Below are positions 53,031-61,202 of a stretch of 64,000 nt of DNA, one piece after another. Source of the stretch: Myxococcales bacterium (GTDB taxonomy: Bacteria > Myxococcota_A > Polyangia > Polyangiales > Polyangiaceae); NCBI GenBank assembly GCA_016794345.1, contig JAEUKE010000089.1, positions 148,589-212,588 on the forward strand, in the 5' to 3' direction. The notes beneath the pieces are model-generated. The model saw only the letters and a list, made by a program, of their open reading frames with translations. It had not been told where the DNA came from and made no database searches. Position 1 is the first letter of the stretch. Every line of letters begins with the position of its first letter. A program made the position numbers and the translations under genes.

Positions 53031-54119
53031 GTGAGCTCATCGATCCGAGTCGTTGTCCTGGCCGGTGGGTCGGGGACGCGCTTCTGGCCTGCGTCGCGCG
53101 CCCGGCGTCCCAAGCAGCTTCTGCCCCTCACGGGCGGCGCGCCGATGATCGCCGAGACCATCCAGCGCGTCTTGCCCATGCTCCGCGGCTGGCAGGACGT
53201 GTTCGTCGCCGGCGGCAAGCTCGTCGAGCAGGCCACACGCGAGGCGCTCCCCGACCTTCCGCACGGGAACCTCCTGGTGGAGCCCGCGGCGCGCAACACC
53301 GCGCCGTGCATCGCCTGGGCGACCGCCACCATCGCCCGGCAGAATCCCGACGATATTGTCATCGTCCTGCCGAGCGACCATCACGTCGCCGACACCGAGG
53401 GCTTCCGGCGGTGCCTCGCCCTCGCGGTGGAGTCGGCCCGGGCCGGCATCGTGACCACGATCGGCATCCGTCCGACGCGCCCCGAGACCGGCTTCGGCTA
53501 CATCGAGGTCGATGGAGACATCCGCGTGGAGGGCGCTCTCCCCGTGAAGCGCTTCGTCGAGAAGCCCGATCTCGCGCGCGCCGAGTCGTTCCTCGCGAGC
53601 GGGCGCTTCCTCTGGAACGGCGGCATGTTCATCTATCGCGCGTCCGACATGATGCGCGCGGTCGCGGCCCACCTGCCCGGCGTGGCGGACGGCGTGGGCG
53701 CGCTCGACGCCGCCGCCGCCAAGGGCGAGGAGGCCTCCGCGTTGCCCGGCATCTTCGGCTCGATGCCCAGCGTCAGCATCGACGTCGGCGTCATGGAGAA
53801 GCTCGACCGGCTCGCGGTCGTCCCCGGCGACTTCGGCTGGAGCGACATCGGCAGCTGGCAAGCCGCTTGGGAGCTGGCGCAGAAGGACGAGCGCGGCAAC
53901 GCGGCCGGCCCGCGCGCGGCCTGCCTCGACGCGCGCGGCAACCTCGTGGTGGACGCGCGCTCGCCGGGGGCGCCCAAGAAGGTCGTCGCGCTCGTCGGGG
54001 TGGACGACCTCGTCGTCATCGACACGGACGACGCGCTCCTCGTCGTTCCTCGGTCGCGCGCCCAGGACGTTCGGCTCGCGGTCGAGGCGTTCCGCTCGAC
54101 CGATCCCGAAGTCCTGTGA
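53031..54119 (+). CDS. manC: Mannose-1-phosphate guanylyltransferase
   Basis: 362 residues from GTG 53031; a TTG at 52998 adds 11 residues but seems less likely. The nucleotidyltransferase signature LAGGSGTRFWPASR and RRPKQLL is at 10-31, followed by VEPAARNTAPCIAWA, RPETGFGYIE, FVEKPD and WNGGMFI. It makes GDP-mannose from mannose 1-phosphate and GTP, feeding glycan synthesis; it lacks the C-terminal isomerase domain of bifunctional ManC proteins. The stop overlaps the next start (GTGA). Confidence 0.93.
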   Translation: MSSSIRVVVLAGGSGTRFWPASRARRPKQLLPLTGGAPMIAETIQRVLPMLRGWQDVFVAGGKLVEQATREALPDLPHGNLLVEPAARNTAPCIAWATATIARQNPDDIVIVLPSDHHVADTEGFRRCLALAVESARAGIVTTIGIRPTRPETGFGYIEVDGDIRVEGALPVKRFVEKPDLARAESFLASGRFLWNGGMFIYRASDMMRAVAAHLPGVADGVGALDAAAAKGEEASALPGIFGSMPSVSIDVGVMEKLDRLAVVPGDFGWSDIGSWQAAWELAQKDERGNAAGPRAACLDARGNLVVDARSPGAPKKVVALVGVDDLVVIDTDDALLVVPRSRAQDVRLAVEAFRSTDPEVL

Positions 54120-54763
54120 AAGCCGCCTGGCCCCACGTCCGCGCGGCGCTGGTCCTCTTCCACGTCCTGTCGGTGGTCGTGCTCTCTCTCCCGGGGCCGG
54201 CCATCTCGAGCCAGGCCGCGTGGAACACGCGCGTGGCCAAGACCGATCTCGACGACTGGTCGCGTTCGCTCGGCTCCGACCCGGAGGGCTTTCGGTCGAC
54301 CCTGCGGTCCGTCGCGCTCGGCTACATCGCGGTGCGCGACGCGCTCGCCGCGCCATTTGGACCGTACGCGTCGTACGCCGGGCTCACCCAGGCCTGGTCC
54401 ATGTTCGCCAGCCCGCAGCGCAACCCGACCGAGCTCCACCTGATCGGCGACGTGGGCCGCGGCTTCGACGTCCCGCTCTTCCGCCCACACGACGAGTCTG
54501 CCGCGCTGTTCTCGGACCTCCTCAATCACAATCGGTTGCGCAAGCTCCGGGGGCGATTCGGGCGCCGCAACCCGGGCAAGAGCTACGCGGAGCTCGCGAG
54601 GTACCTCGCGCGCGAAGCCTGCGCCGCACGCTCCGATCTCGTGCGCGTGAAGGTCGCGCTCTGGGTGTACCGCTCGCTCGGCCACGTCGATCGCGCCGCC
54701 GGCAAGGTGCCCCAGGGCAAATACGAGGACGAGCTCGTCTTCGAATGTGAGAAGCGGCCGTGA
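54116..54763 (+). CDS. Membrane-anchored hypothetical protein coupled to HTTM gene
   Basis: 215 residues from GTG 54116, overlapping the guanylyltransferase stop and, with its own stop, the start of the HTTM gene (GTGA both times). One N-terminal hydrophobic segment (ALVLFHVLSVVVLSLP) anchors a mostly basic exported region with WSMFASPQRNPTELHLIG and RRNPGKSYAELARYLAREAC. Proteins of this type often accompany HTTM-domain genes in bacteria, as far as I know without a known activity. Its short gaps imply a three-gene operon. Confidence 0.78.
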   Translation: MKAAWPHVRAALVLFHVLSVVVLSLPGPAISSQAAWNTRVAKTDLDDWSRSLGSDPEGFRSTLRSVALGYIAVRDALAAPFGPYASYAGLTQAWSMFASPQRNPTELHLIGDVGRGFDVPLFRPHDESAALFSDLLNHNRLRKLRGRFGRRNPGKSYAELARYLAREACAARSDLVRVKVALWVYRSLGHVDRAAGKVPQGKYEDELVFECEKRP

Positions 54764-55731
54764 GCGCGCCCCAGTCGCGCTGGGCCTCGTGGGTCGCGTT
54801 CACCTCCGAGAAGGAGCCGGCCCTCGTCCTCGCGATCTTCCGTGTCCTCCTCAGCCTGTGCGCCATCGGCTCGCTGCTCACCGCGATGGACGTGCTCTCG
54901 GTCCTCTGGATCGACGCTGCGCACGGCGGCGCCTTCACGCTGGAGCCGACCCGGCTCGTCCGTCTCTTCGGCGGTCCCACGCCGCCTGTCATCCAGACGT
55001 TCTGGTGGGTGGCGCTCGTCGCCGCGGCCTTCTCCGCCGTCGGCCTCGGAGGCCGCTGGCCGTTGCTCGTCGCCGGCCAGGCCTACACCGCGCTCGTCCG
55101 CACCAACGCCGGCATCACCGGCGGCTACGACGCGATGATCGGCATCGCCTTCTGGATCCTCTTCTTCAGCGGCGCGAACGCGACGCTCTCGGTCGACGCG
55201 TGGCGCCGCACGAGGCGCTGGTTGACCGACGACCTCATCCCGGCGTGGCCACGTCGCGTGCTCGTCCTGCAGCTCGTGGTCATCTACTTCATCACCGGCC
55301 TCCAGAAGATGAGCCCGGTGTGGACGCCGCTCGGCGGCTACTCGGCGCTTTATTGGGTCTACCAGGACCCGACCTGGCGGCGCTTCGACATGAGCTTCAC
55401 CACGAAGCTCTACCCGCTGCTGCAAGTGGGCACGGCGATCACCTGGCATTGGGAGCTGTCGTTCCCGGTGGTCATGGCGTGGCTATGGGCGCGGCGCACG
55501 AAGGCACGCGGAGGCCGCCTTCGCCGCGCGCTCCTCCGCTGGGATCTCCGCAAGCTCTACCTCGCGATCGGGGTGTGCCTGCACCTCGGCATCTTGCTCA
55601 CGCTCAACGTCGGCCCGTTTTCGTTCGTGAGCCTCTCGTTTTATCCGCTCTTCTTTCGCCCGGAGGAGGTGCGGACTTTCTTGGCGCGGTTCCGCTGGCG
55701 ATTCAACGAGACTGACGCTTCCGCTTCTTGA
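54760..55731 (+). CDS. HTTM-domain (vitamin K-dependent gamma-carboxylase-like) membrane protein
   Basis: 323 residues from GTG 54760. Multiple transmembrane segments match the HTTM fold, with YFITGLQKMSPVWTPLGGYS and the LYPLL...WELSFPVVMAWL block. The animal relatives carboxylate glutamate in a vitamin K-dependent way, but bacterial HTTM proteins such as this have no established reaction, and I see no carboxylase substrate-binding domain. The last 91 bases overlap the convergent nucleotidyltransferase gene. Confidence 0.85.
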   Translation: MSAPQSRWASWVAFTSEKEPALVLAIFRVLLSLCAIGSLLTAMDVLSVLWIDAAHGGAFTLEPTRLVRLFGGPTPPVIQTFWWVALVAAAFSAVGLGGRWPLLVAGQAYTALVRTNAGITGGYDAMIGIAFWILFFSGANATLSVDAWRRTRRWLTDDLIPAWPRRVLVLQLVVIYFITGLQKMSPVWTPLGGYSALYWVYQDPTWRRFDMSFTTKLYPLLQVGTAITWHWELSFPVVMAWLWARRTKARGGRLRRALLRWDLRKLYLAIGVCLHLGILLTLNVGPFSFVSLSFYPLFFRPEEVRTFLARFRWRFNETDASAS

Positions 55732-56246
55732 GCTCGAGCTCCCTTGGTCCTCTTGCCGGACATCGGCGACGAACGCGCGCGCGCCGGCCGCACAGAATCC
55801 TCGAGCTCCGAGAGGATCGCCACGTCCGCGAGATCTTTCGCGCGCCCCGAAGCGAGCTTGTTCTTGATGAGCGCTGCTCGCCCCAGGAAAAAGACGTTGT
55901 TGTTGGCCATCTTTCCTTTGAGCCGCGTCCGCCAGGCTTCCGTGAAGGACACGCCCGTGATGCTCGTCATGATGTCGATGCGCAGCGGCGGGTGACCGAG
56001 CGTCGCCATTCGGTCCGGCGTGGAGAACGCCTCGACCTCGGCGGCGAACGCCCTGAATCCGAACGCGGTGAGCGCCGCGACGAGGGCTCTCGCGTTCGCC
56101 GGCGTCGGTTCGACGAAGATGTCCAGATCAGCGGTCGCGCGAGGTCGCCCGTTGGCGGCGAGGGCGTGCGCGCCCACCACCAGGAACCGAACGCGGTGCG
56201 AGCTCAACAATCGAAAGAACTCGTTCCAGTCTTGGGGGAGGTCCAT
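55641..56246 (-). CDS. Nucleotidyltransferase (DUF6036/MNT-like)
   Basis: 201 residues from ATG 56246. The core GAHALAANGRPRATADLDIFV (part) has the GxH and D-x-D (Asp40, Asp42) of minimal nucleotidyltransferases. It ends with a basic Ser/Arg tail that overlaps the HTTM gene by 91 bases on the opposite strand. These enzymes frequently pair with a small protein or a HEPN toxin; here the partner is the overlapping gene at 56128-56379. An RNA- or protein-modifying, antitoxin or defence role is plausible but unproven. Confidence 0.75.
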   Translation of the reverse strand: MDLPQDWNEFFRLLSSHRVRFLVVGAHALAANGRPRATADLDIFVEPTPANARALVAALTAFGFRAFAAEVEAFSTPDRMATLGHPPLRIDIMTSITGVSFTEAWRTRLKGKMANNNVFFLGRAALIKNKLASGRAKDLADVAILSELEDSVRPARARSSPMSGKRTKGARAQEAEASVSLNRQRNRAKKVRTSSGRKKSG

Positions 56247-56379
56247 CGGCGTAGATCCCAGGGCTGCGACGGCGGAGCTCTTCGACCGCCGCCACTCGAG
56301 AGTCGACGGATTGTCCGGCCCAGTAACGGGCTTCTTCGCGACAGGCCTCTTCAGGCGTGGTCCAAACAATCGCCTTCAC
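56128..56379 (-). CDS. Small protein upstream of nucleotidyltransferase
   Basis: 83 residues from GTG 56379. The segment KAIVWTTPEEACREEARYWA and VAAVEELRRR resembles the short proteins often encoded just ahead of DUF6036-type nucleotidyltransferases. The first 50 residues look conserved; the rest runs 119 bases into the next gene in another frame and is Arg/Ser rich, so the true 3' end may be effectively earlier. The arrangement suggests translational coupling. Call depends on pattern memory, not on a motif. Confidence 0.5.
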   Translation of the reverse strand: MKAIVWTTPEEACREEARYWAGQSVDSRVAAVEELRRRSPGIYADGPPPRLERVLSIVELAPRSVPGGGRARPRRQRATSRDR

Positions 56380-56449
56380 AGGAGCAGGATACCGCGTCCG
56401 GGGCTGCGCGTCCGCCGGCCAGCGAGTCGACGGCCGCAGGTGAACCGGT

Positions 56450-57139
56450 CTAGAACGCTTGCTGCGGAAACCGAAACAGCAGGTACAGCGGGTCAGCCCC
56501 GGTCGGGTCGATGAGGATCGCGCCATCCGAGCCGCTGTCGTTGCGGTGGACGAGGTGTGCGCTCGAGGCCAGGTCGCCGCCGGAGCTCACCGCGTAGACC
56601 GAGATCGGCGCGCCGATGTCGATGTGCGCGCTGACCGTCTCGACGAGCTGGGCCATGGGTTGGGAGATGAACTGGGTGCTGGTCACGCCGAGCATCGGGT
56701 ACTCCAGCGCGACGTCGGTGTGCCAGCCCTCCGCCCAGGCTGGGCCCACGAGCGAGCCCGGCGCCTCGTTGTAATAGACGCCGTCGACGTTCACCACCAT
56801 GCGGTACACCGCGCCGTCCATCGTCACTTGAATGACGAGGTGGTCGTCGTTGACGAGCGGGCATTGCGTGTCGGTCGGACCGACCACCGCGAGAACGGTC
56901 CCGTCGAGTCGCCCGTAGCTGTCGGTCAGCGCGTCGCCGAAGGTGTCCGCGCACGCCTCGGCCTTGTCGACCGGCGCGCCGGTCGCGGTGCTGCTCGCGG
57001 TCACCGAGGCCGTCGTCGCCCCGGTCTCGGCGGTCGTTCCGGTCATCTCGGTGGAGCCACCACCCTGGCCCTCCTCTGCGGAGTCGCCACAGCCCAGGCC
57101 GGCGAGCACGAGCGCGAAGAGGCCAAAGCGACGGGTCAT
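56450..57139 (-). CDS. Lipoprotein, hypothetical
   Basis: 229 residues from ATG 57139. The signal ends in AGLGC (Cys17), a lipobox, then a Ser/Thr/Gly/Ala-rich linker (TGTTAETGATTASVTASSTA) typical of surface-anchored proteins. The remaining 170 residues are beta rich (VIQVTMDGAVYRMVVNVDGV, DPLYLLFRFPQQ). No family recognised. It starts two bases after the stop of the epimerase gene, so the two are co-transcribed. Confidence 0.72.
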   Translation of the reverse strand: MTRRFGLFALVLAGLGCGDSAEEGQGGGSTEMTGTTAETGATTASVTASSTATGAPVDKAEACADTFGDALTDSYGRLDGTVLAVVGPTDTQCPLVNDDHLVIQVTMDGAVYRMVVNVDGVYYNEAPGSLVGPAWAEGWHTDVALEYPMLGVTSTQFISQPMAQLVETVSAHIDIGAPISVYAVSSGGDLASSAHLVHRNDSGSDGAILIDPTGADPLYLLFRFPQQAF

Positions 57140-57140
57140 G

Positions 57141-58091
57141 TCACTTTCCCTGCGCAGCCACCCACGCGTAGGTCTTCGCCAGACCTTCCGTGAGCGAGGT
57201 CTTTGCGCGGAACCCGAGGACGGCCGCTGCCTTGTCGGGCGAGCCATAACGGTTCGAGCCGGCCGTCCAGTCCGCCGGCCCCGAGGTGGGCTCGATGGCC
57301 TTGCCGCTCGCCTTCACGATGGCGCCCACGAGGTCCTTCACCTTGACCGGCGTGCCGCTCGCGACATTGACGACCTCCCCCGAGACGTCGCTCTCCATCG
57401 CGCGAATGGTCGCGTCGACCGCGTCGTCCACGTAGACGTAATCGAGCGCCTGCTCGCCGTCCCCGAACACGACGGGCGCCTCCCCGGCGAGGAGCCGCTC
57501 GCAGCTCTTGATGATGACGCTTTTGTAGCCCATCCCCGCGAACTGCTTCGGCCCGTAGATGAAGAAGTAGCGGAGCACCACGTAGGGGAGCTTGGAGACC
57601 TCGCCCGTGTACGCGAGCAGGTGCTCGCCGGTGAGCTTGCTGACGCCGTATACGGTGCGCGGCTCACAGCGTTCGGTCTCCACCATGGGTCCCCCGACGT
57701 AACGGCCATACGCGTAGAGCGACGACGAGAAGACGATCTTCTTCACGCCCGCGCGGACGGCGAGCTCGTAGAGGGAGAGCGTGCCGGCGACGTTGCTCTG
57801 GATGACACGCGCGGGCGAGTCCTTGCTCTGGTTGTGTTTCTCCGCCGCGAGGTGGAACACGTAGTCCGCGCCGTCGACCGCGCCTGCGAGCTCCGCCGCG
57901 TCCGACCAGCCGATCTCGTGCTTCACGAGGCGCACGCGATCGAGCGAGCCGAGGTTCGCGAGGTCTCCGTAGCGGAGGCTGTCGACCACCGTGACGTGCT
58001 CGGCGCCGCGCGCGAGGAGCTCGTGGACGAGGTGCGAGCCGATGAAGCCGGCTCCGCCCGTGACGACGACCCGGGAGCCCTTGATGCGCAT
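57141..58091 (-). CDS. NAD-dependent sugar epimerase/dehydratase
   Basis: 316 residues from ATG 58091. Extended SDR fold: TGGAGFIGS (11-19) for NAD binding and the catalytic Tyr148-x3-Lys152 (VYGVSK) with Ser in FSSSLYAYG. It resembles UDP-glucose 4-epimerases and related nucleotide-sugar enzymes. Substrate unknown. It is divergent from the glycosyltransferase fusion gene only 30 bases away; together they suggest a glycan-building locus. Confidence 0.93.
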   Translation of the reverse strand: MRIKGSRVVVTGGAGFIGSHLVHELLARGAEHVTVVDSLRYGDLANLGSLDRVRLVKHEIGWSDAAELAGAVDGADYVFHLAAEKHNQSKDSPARVIQSNVAGTLSLYELAVRAGVKKIVFSSSLYAYGRYVGGPMVETERCEPRTVYGVSKLTGEHLLAYTGEVSKLPYVVLRYFFIYGPKQFAGMGYKSVIIKSCERLLAGEAPVVFGDGEQALDYVYVDDAVDATIRAMESDVSGEVVNVASGTPVKVKDLVGAIVKASGKAIEPTSGPADWTAGSNRYGSPDKAAAVLGFRAKTSLTEGLAKTYAWVAAQGK

Positions 58092-58121
58092 GGGGCCGAC
58101 CTATAGTAGAAGAGCCCTCCT

Positions 58122-60314
58122 ATGTCAGCGCTTCAGCTTTCGGTCGTCGCCCCTTGTTACAACGAGGAGCTCAACATCCCCGAGCTCGCCCGGCGTGTCC
58201 TCGCCACGTTCGAGCGAGGTGAAATCGAGGGGGAGCTCATCCTGGTGGATGACGGCTCGCGCGATCGAACAGCCGACAAGATCCGCGAGCTCGAGAAGGC
58301 GCACCCCGGTCGCGTCGTCGGGCGTTTCCACGGCGTGAACCGCGGCATGGCCAACGCCTGGAAGACCGGCGTCGCCGCCGCCAGCGCGCCTCTCGTCGCC
58401 GTGATCGACGCGGACCTGCAGTACCAGCCGGAAGACCTGCTGCGCCTCCGCCGCGAGCTGCTCGAGCACAGCGTGGACGTCGTGCAGGGCTTTCGCAGCC
58501 CGGTCGGCCGCGCACGGGACACGCGCTACAGCCTGAGCCGCGGCCTCAACTACCTGCTGAACACCACCTTCAACATGGGCCTCCGCGACAACAAGAGCGG
58601 GTTCGTCATGTGCTCGAAGGAGGTCATGCAGGACCTGCTCACGTACAAGGGGTCCTACTACTACTGGCAGTCCTTCATCATGGTGGCGGCCCACGCCAAG
58701 GGCTACTCCTACAAGGAGATCGAGACCCTCTTCGAGGATCGCCGCGCGGGCGTCAGCTTCCTCGACGGGCAAGCCTACCGCGCCTCCGCCAAGTCCCTGG
58801 TGGACCTGGCGACGGCCGCCGCGGAGTATCGGTTCGGTCGTCGCGCAGCGGACATCTCCGAGCAGTTCCTCCGCCGCAAGCCCATCGTCGACCAATCCAG
58901 CCCGCCGCCGCTCCCGCGTCGCGCCTACTGGAAGGCGTATCTCTCGGTCTTCGACCAGACGCATTGGATGATCACGCGTGACGTCGAGCGCTACTACGAG
59001 CTCCTCAACCGCACGCAATGGCTGAGCCCTTCCGACCTGAAGGAGCTGCAGGACGAGAAGCTCTGCCGCCTCGTCCGCCACGCGTACCGCAACGTTCCCT
59101 ACTACCGCGAGAAGATGCGCGCGGCGGGCATCCGCCCGGAGGACATCCGCGGCCAGGCGGACCTGCACAAGCTGCCCTACCTCACGAAGGCGGACGTGCG
59201 AGAGCACATCCATTTCGACATCCTCAGCGAGAACCACGACAAGAACAGCGTCCTCAAGATCACGACCAGCGGCTCCACCGGCGAGCCGTTCGTCTGCTAC
59301 GCGGACCGCGCCCAGCTCGAGTTCCGCTGGGCGGCGACGCTCCGCTCGCAGGAGTGGACGGGCTACCGCTTCGGCGACCCGTGCGTGCGGCTCTGGCACC
59401 AGACGCTCGGAATGGACAAGTCGCAGCAGCTCCGCGAGCGGCTGGACGCAGCCCTTACCCGGCGCACGTTCATCCCGGTCTTCGAGATGAACGACGCGAG
59501 CCTCGAGCAGATGATCAAGACGGTGGAGGCGGCCCGACCGGTCCTGCTGGACGGGTACGCGGAAGCGCTCGATTTCATCGCCCACTACCTGAAGCGCCGC
59601 CCAGGCGGCATGTCGGTCAAGCCGAAGGCCATCATGACGAGCGCGCAGACGTTGCCCGAGGCGAGCCGCCGCATCATCGAGGAGACCTTCGGATGCAAGG
59701 TCTTCGACAAATACGGGTCGCGCGAGTTCAGCGGTATCGCGTACGAGTGCGAGGCCCACGGCGGTCACCACGTCGTGGGGGAGGGTTACATCGTCGAGAT
59801 CCTGAAGGGCGGTCAGCCGGCCGCGCCGGGTGAAGCGGGGGAGGTCGTCATCACCGACCTCAACAACTACTGTCTCCCGTTCATCCGGTACCGCATCGGC
59901 GATCTCGCGGTCGCGGTCGACCAATCCAAGCCGTGCGCTTGCGGCCGCGGGCTGCCCCTCATCGGCGCGATCGAAGGCCGCGTGCAGTCGATCATCATCG
60001 GAACGGACGGGCGCTACGTCCCCGGTACCTTCTTCGCCCACCTCCTGAAGGACTACGACCACGCCGTCCGCCTCTTCCAGGTCGAGCAGGAGCGACCGGG
60101 GCACATCTTTTTCCGCGTCGTGAAGGGCGGCCGTTACTCGGACGAGACCCTGCAAGAGATCCTCGCGGTCTTCCGCGAGTACCTCGGCGACATCGAGATC
60201 GAGGTGAGCTTCGTCGACAACGTCGAGCTCATCCGCACCGGCAAGCGAATGGCCAGCGTCTCCCGCCTCGCGGTGGACTTCCAGGCCAAGCCGCTCGATC
60301 GCGCAGCGAACTGA
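58122..60314 (+). CDS. Fusion of GT2 glycosyltransferase and PaaK/CapK-like adenylate-forming enzyme
   Basis: 730 residues from ATG 58122. The N-terminal 235 residues are a GT-A fold of the DPM1/GT2 type: APCYNEELNIPEL, VDDGSRDRT, and D-A-D (Asp96, Asp98), with no C-terminal membrane helices. Residues about 300-715 form a phenylacetate-CoA-ligase-like/CapK domain: TTSGSTGE (381-388) for ATP, GYAEALDFIA, SAQTLPEASRRII, YGSREFS and RYRIGDLA (about 588-595). It would activate a carboxylate as an adenylate and transfer sugar; how the two domains cooperate is unknown. No stop or frameshift separates them. I know of no characterised protein with this order. Confidence 0.9.
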   Translation: MSALQLSVVAPCYNEELNIPELARRVLATFERGEIEGELILVDDGSRDRTADKIRELEKAHPGRVVGRFHGVNRGMANAWKTGVAAASAPLVAVIDADLQYQPEDLLRLRRELLEHSVDVVQGFRSPVGRARDTRYSLSRGLNYLLNTTFNMGLRDNKSGFVMCSKEVMQDLLTYKGSYYYWQSFIMVAAHAKGYSYKEIETLFEDRRAGVSFLDGQAYRASAKSLVDLATAAAEYRFGRRAADISEQFLRRKPIVDQSSPPPLPRRAYWKAYLSVFDQTHWMITRDVERYYELLNRTQWLSPSDLKELQDEKLCRLVRHAYRNVPYYREKMRAAGIRPEDIRGQADLHKLPYLTKADVREHIHFDILSENHDKNSVLKITTSGSTGEPFVCYADRAQLEFRWAATLRSQEWTGYRFGDPCVRLWHQTLGMDKSQQLRERLDAALTRRTFIPVFEMNDASLEQMIKTVEAARPVLLDGYAEALDFIAHYLKRRPGGMSVKPKAIMTSAQTLPEASRRIIEETFGCKVFDKYGSREFSGIAYECEAHGGHHVVGEGYIVEILKGGQPAAPGEAGEVVITDLNNYCLPFIRYRIGDLAVAVDQSKPCACGRGLPLIGAIEGRVQSIIIGTDGRYVPGTFFAHLLKDYDHAVRLFQVEQERPGHIFFRVVKGGRYSDETLQEILAVFREYLGDIEIEVSFVDNVELIRTGKRMASVSRLAVDFQAKPLDRAAN

Positions 60315-60327
60315 GCGCGCTCGCGCC

Positions 60328-61041
60328 CTACTGGAACGTCCGTGATCTCGCCGGCCGCTCGGTCTCCGGGATCATGAGCTTCTGGCGGAGCGCGGAGGCG
60401 CGCACGCCGATCTCGGAGAAGTACTCCACGCTCAGCCAATACGTGCCGGGGCTCAGGTACCCGAGCTCCAGCTCGAGCTCGGCCGACGGCTTCAGCGGGA
60501 CATCGGCGGTCGCGGCCTCTCCCGGTGCCGGACCGATCACCAGAGGCCCGCGATCGATGAGCACTCTGTCGGTGCCTGCCTCGACCACGGTCACGTGAAA
60601 GGCGGCGCGGTCGATCCCGTCTTCTTTCGAAGAGGAGGTGAGCCCGATGCGAGCCTTGATCAGCAGCGGATCGCCCGCCGTGGGCACCTCGACTCGCATC
60701 CGCAGTCGCTGCGACGGCTCGACAGTCAGGCTCCGGAGCCGCTCGATCTCCTCGCGATGCGGCATGAAGTGCTTGGAGGGGGCGGAGGCAGCCGTTGGGG
60801 GCGATTCGGTCGAGGGAGCAGCGGTCGAAGGCGCGCCGGCGGAAGCAGCCGCATCCGGGGAAGGTCGAGGAGCCTCCGGGACGCGAGCGCTGGGCAGAGT
60901 CGCCGGGGAGTCCTGTGGCACGTCCGACGCTGCCTGCGGCGCAGCTCGCTCGCAGCCGAAGGACGCCACGAGGAGCGCGGATGTGAGCGCTGCGGCAAGG
61001 CGCGTGGAGCGGCTCGATGTTCGTCCCGTGGGGCCCGACAC
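60328..61041 (-). CDS. Lipoprotein with Pro/Ala-rich linker, hypothetical
   Basis: 237 residues from ATG 61041. The signal ends in ASFGC (Cys30). A long Pro/Ala/Ser tract extends to about residue 85. The C-terminal 130 residues look like a small beta-sandwich (LRMRVEVPTAGDPLLIKARI, LGYLSPGTYWLSVEYFS), as in carboxypeptidase-regulatory or PKD-like domains. No family assigned. Convergent with the glycosyltransferase fusion. Confidence 0.7.
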   Translation of the reverse strand: MSGPTGRTSSRSTRLAAALTSALLVASFGCERAAPQAASDVPQDSPATLPSARVPEAPRPSPDAAASAGAPSTAAPSTESPPTAASAPSKHFMPHREEIERLRSLTVEPSQRLRMRVEVPTAGDPLLIKARIGLTSSSKEDGIDRAAFHVTVVEAGTDRVLIDRGPLVIGPAPGEAATADVPLKPSAELELELGYLSPGTYWLSVEYFSEIGVRASALRQKLMIPETERPARSRTFQ

Positions 61042-61202
61042 GAGACGAGGCTACCAGAGGTGAGCTCGGCGTGTGGTGGGCGGGCAGACACTTCGGTGCG
61101 AGCGAATGGAGTGTGGCTATATTTGCTCATTGCCGTAGCGTTCGGCGCGACCCATATCGTCGGCCGAGGTTTTCATTGGTCCCCATTTGTCCGGGCCTCT
61201 CC

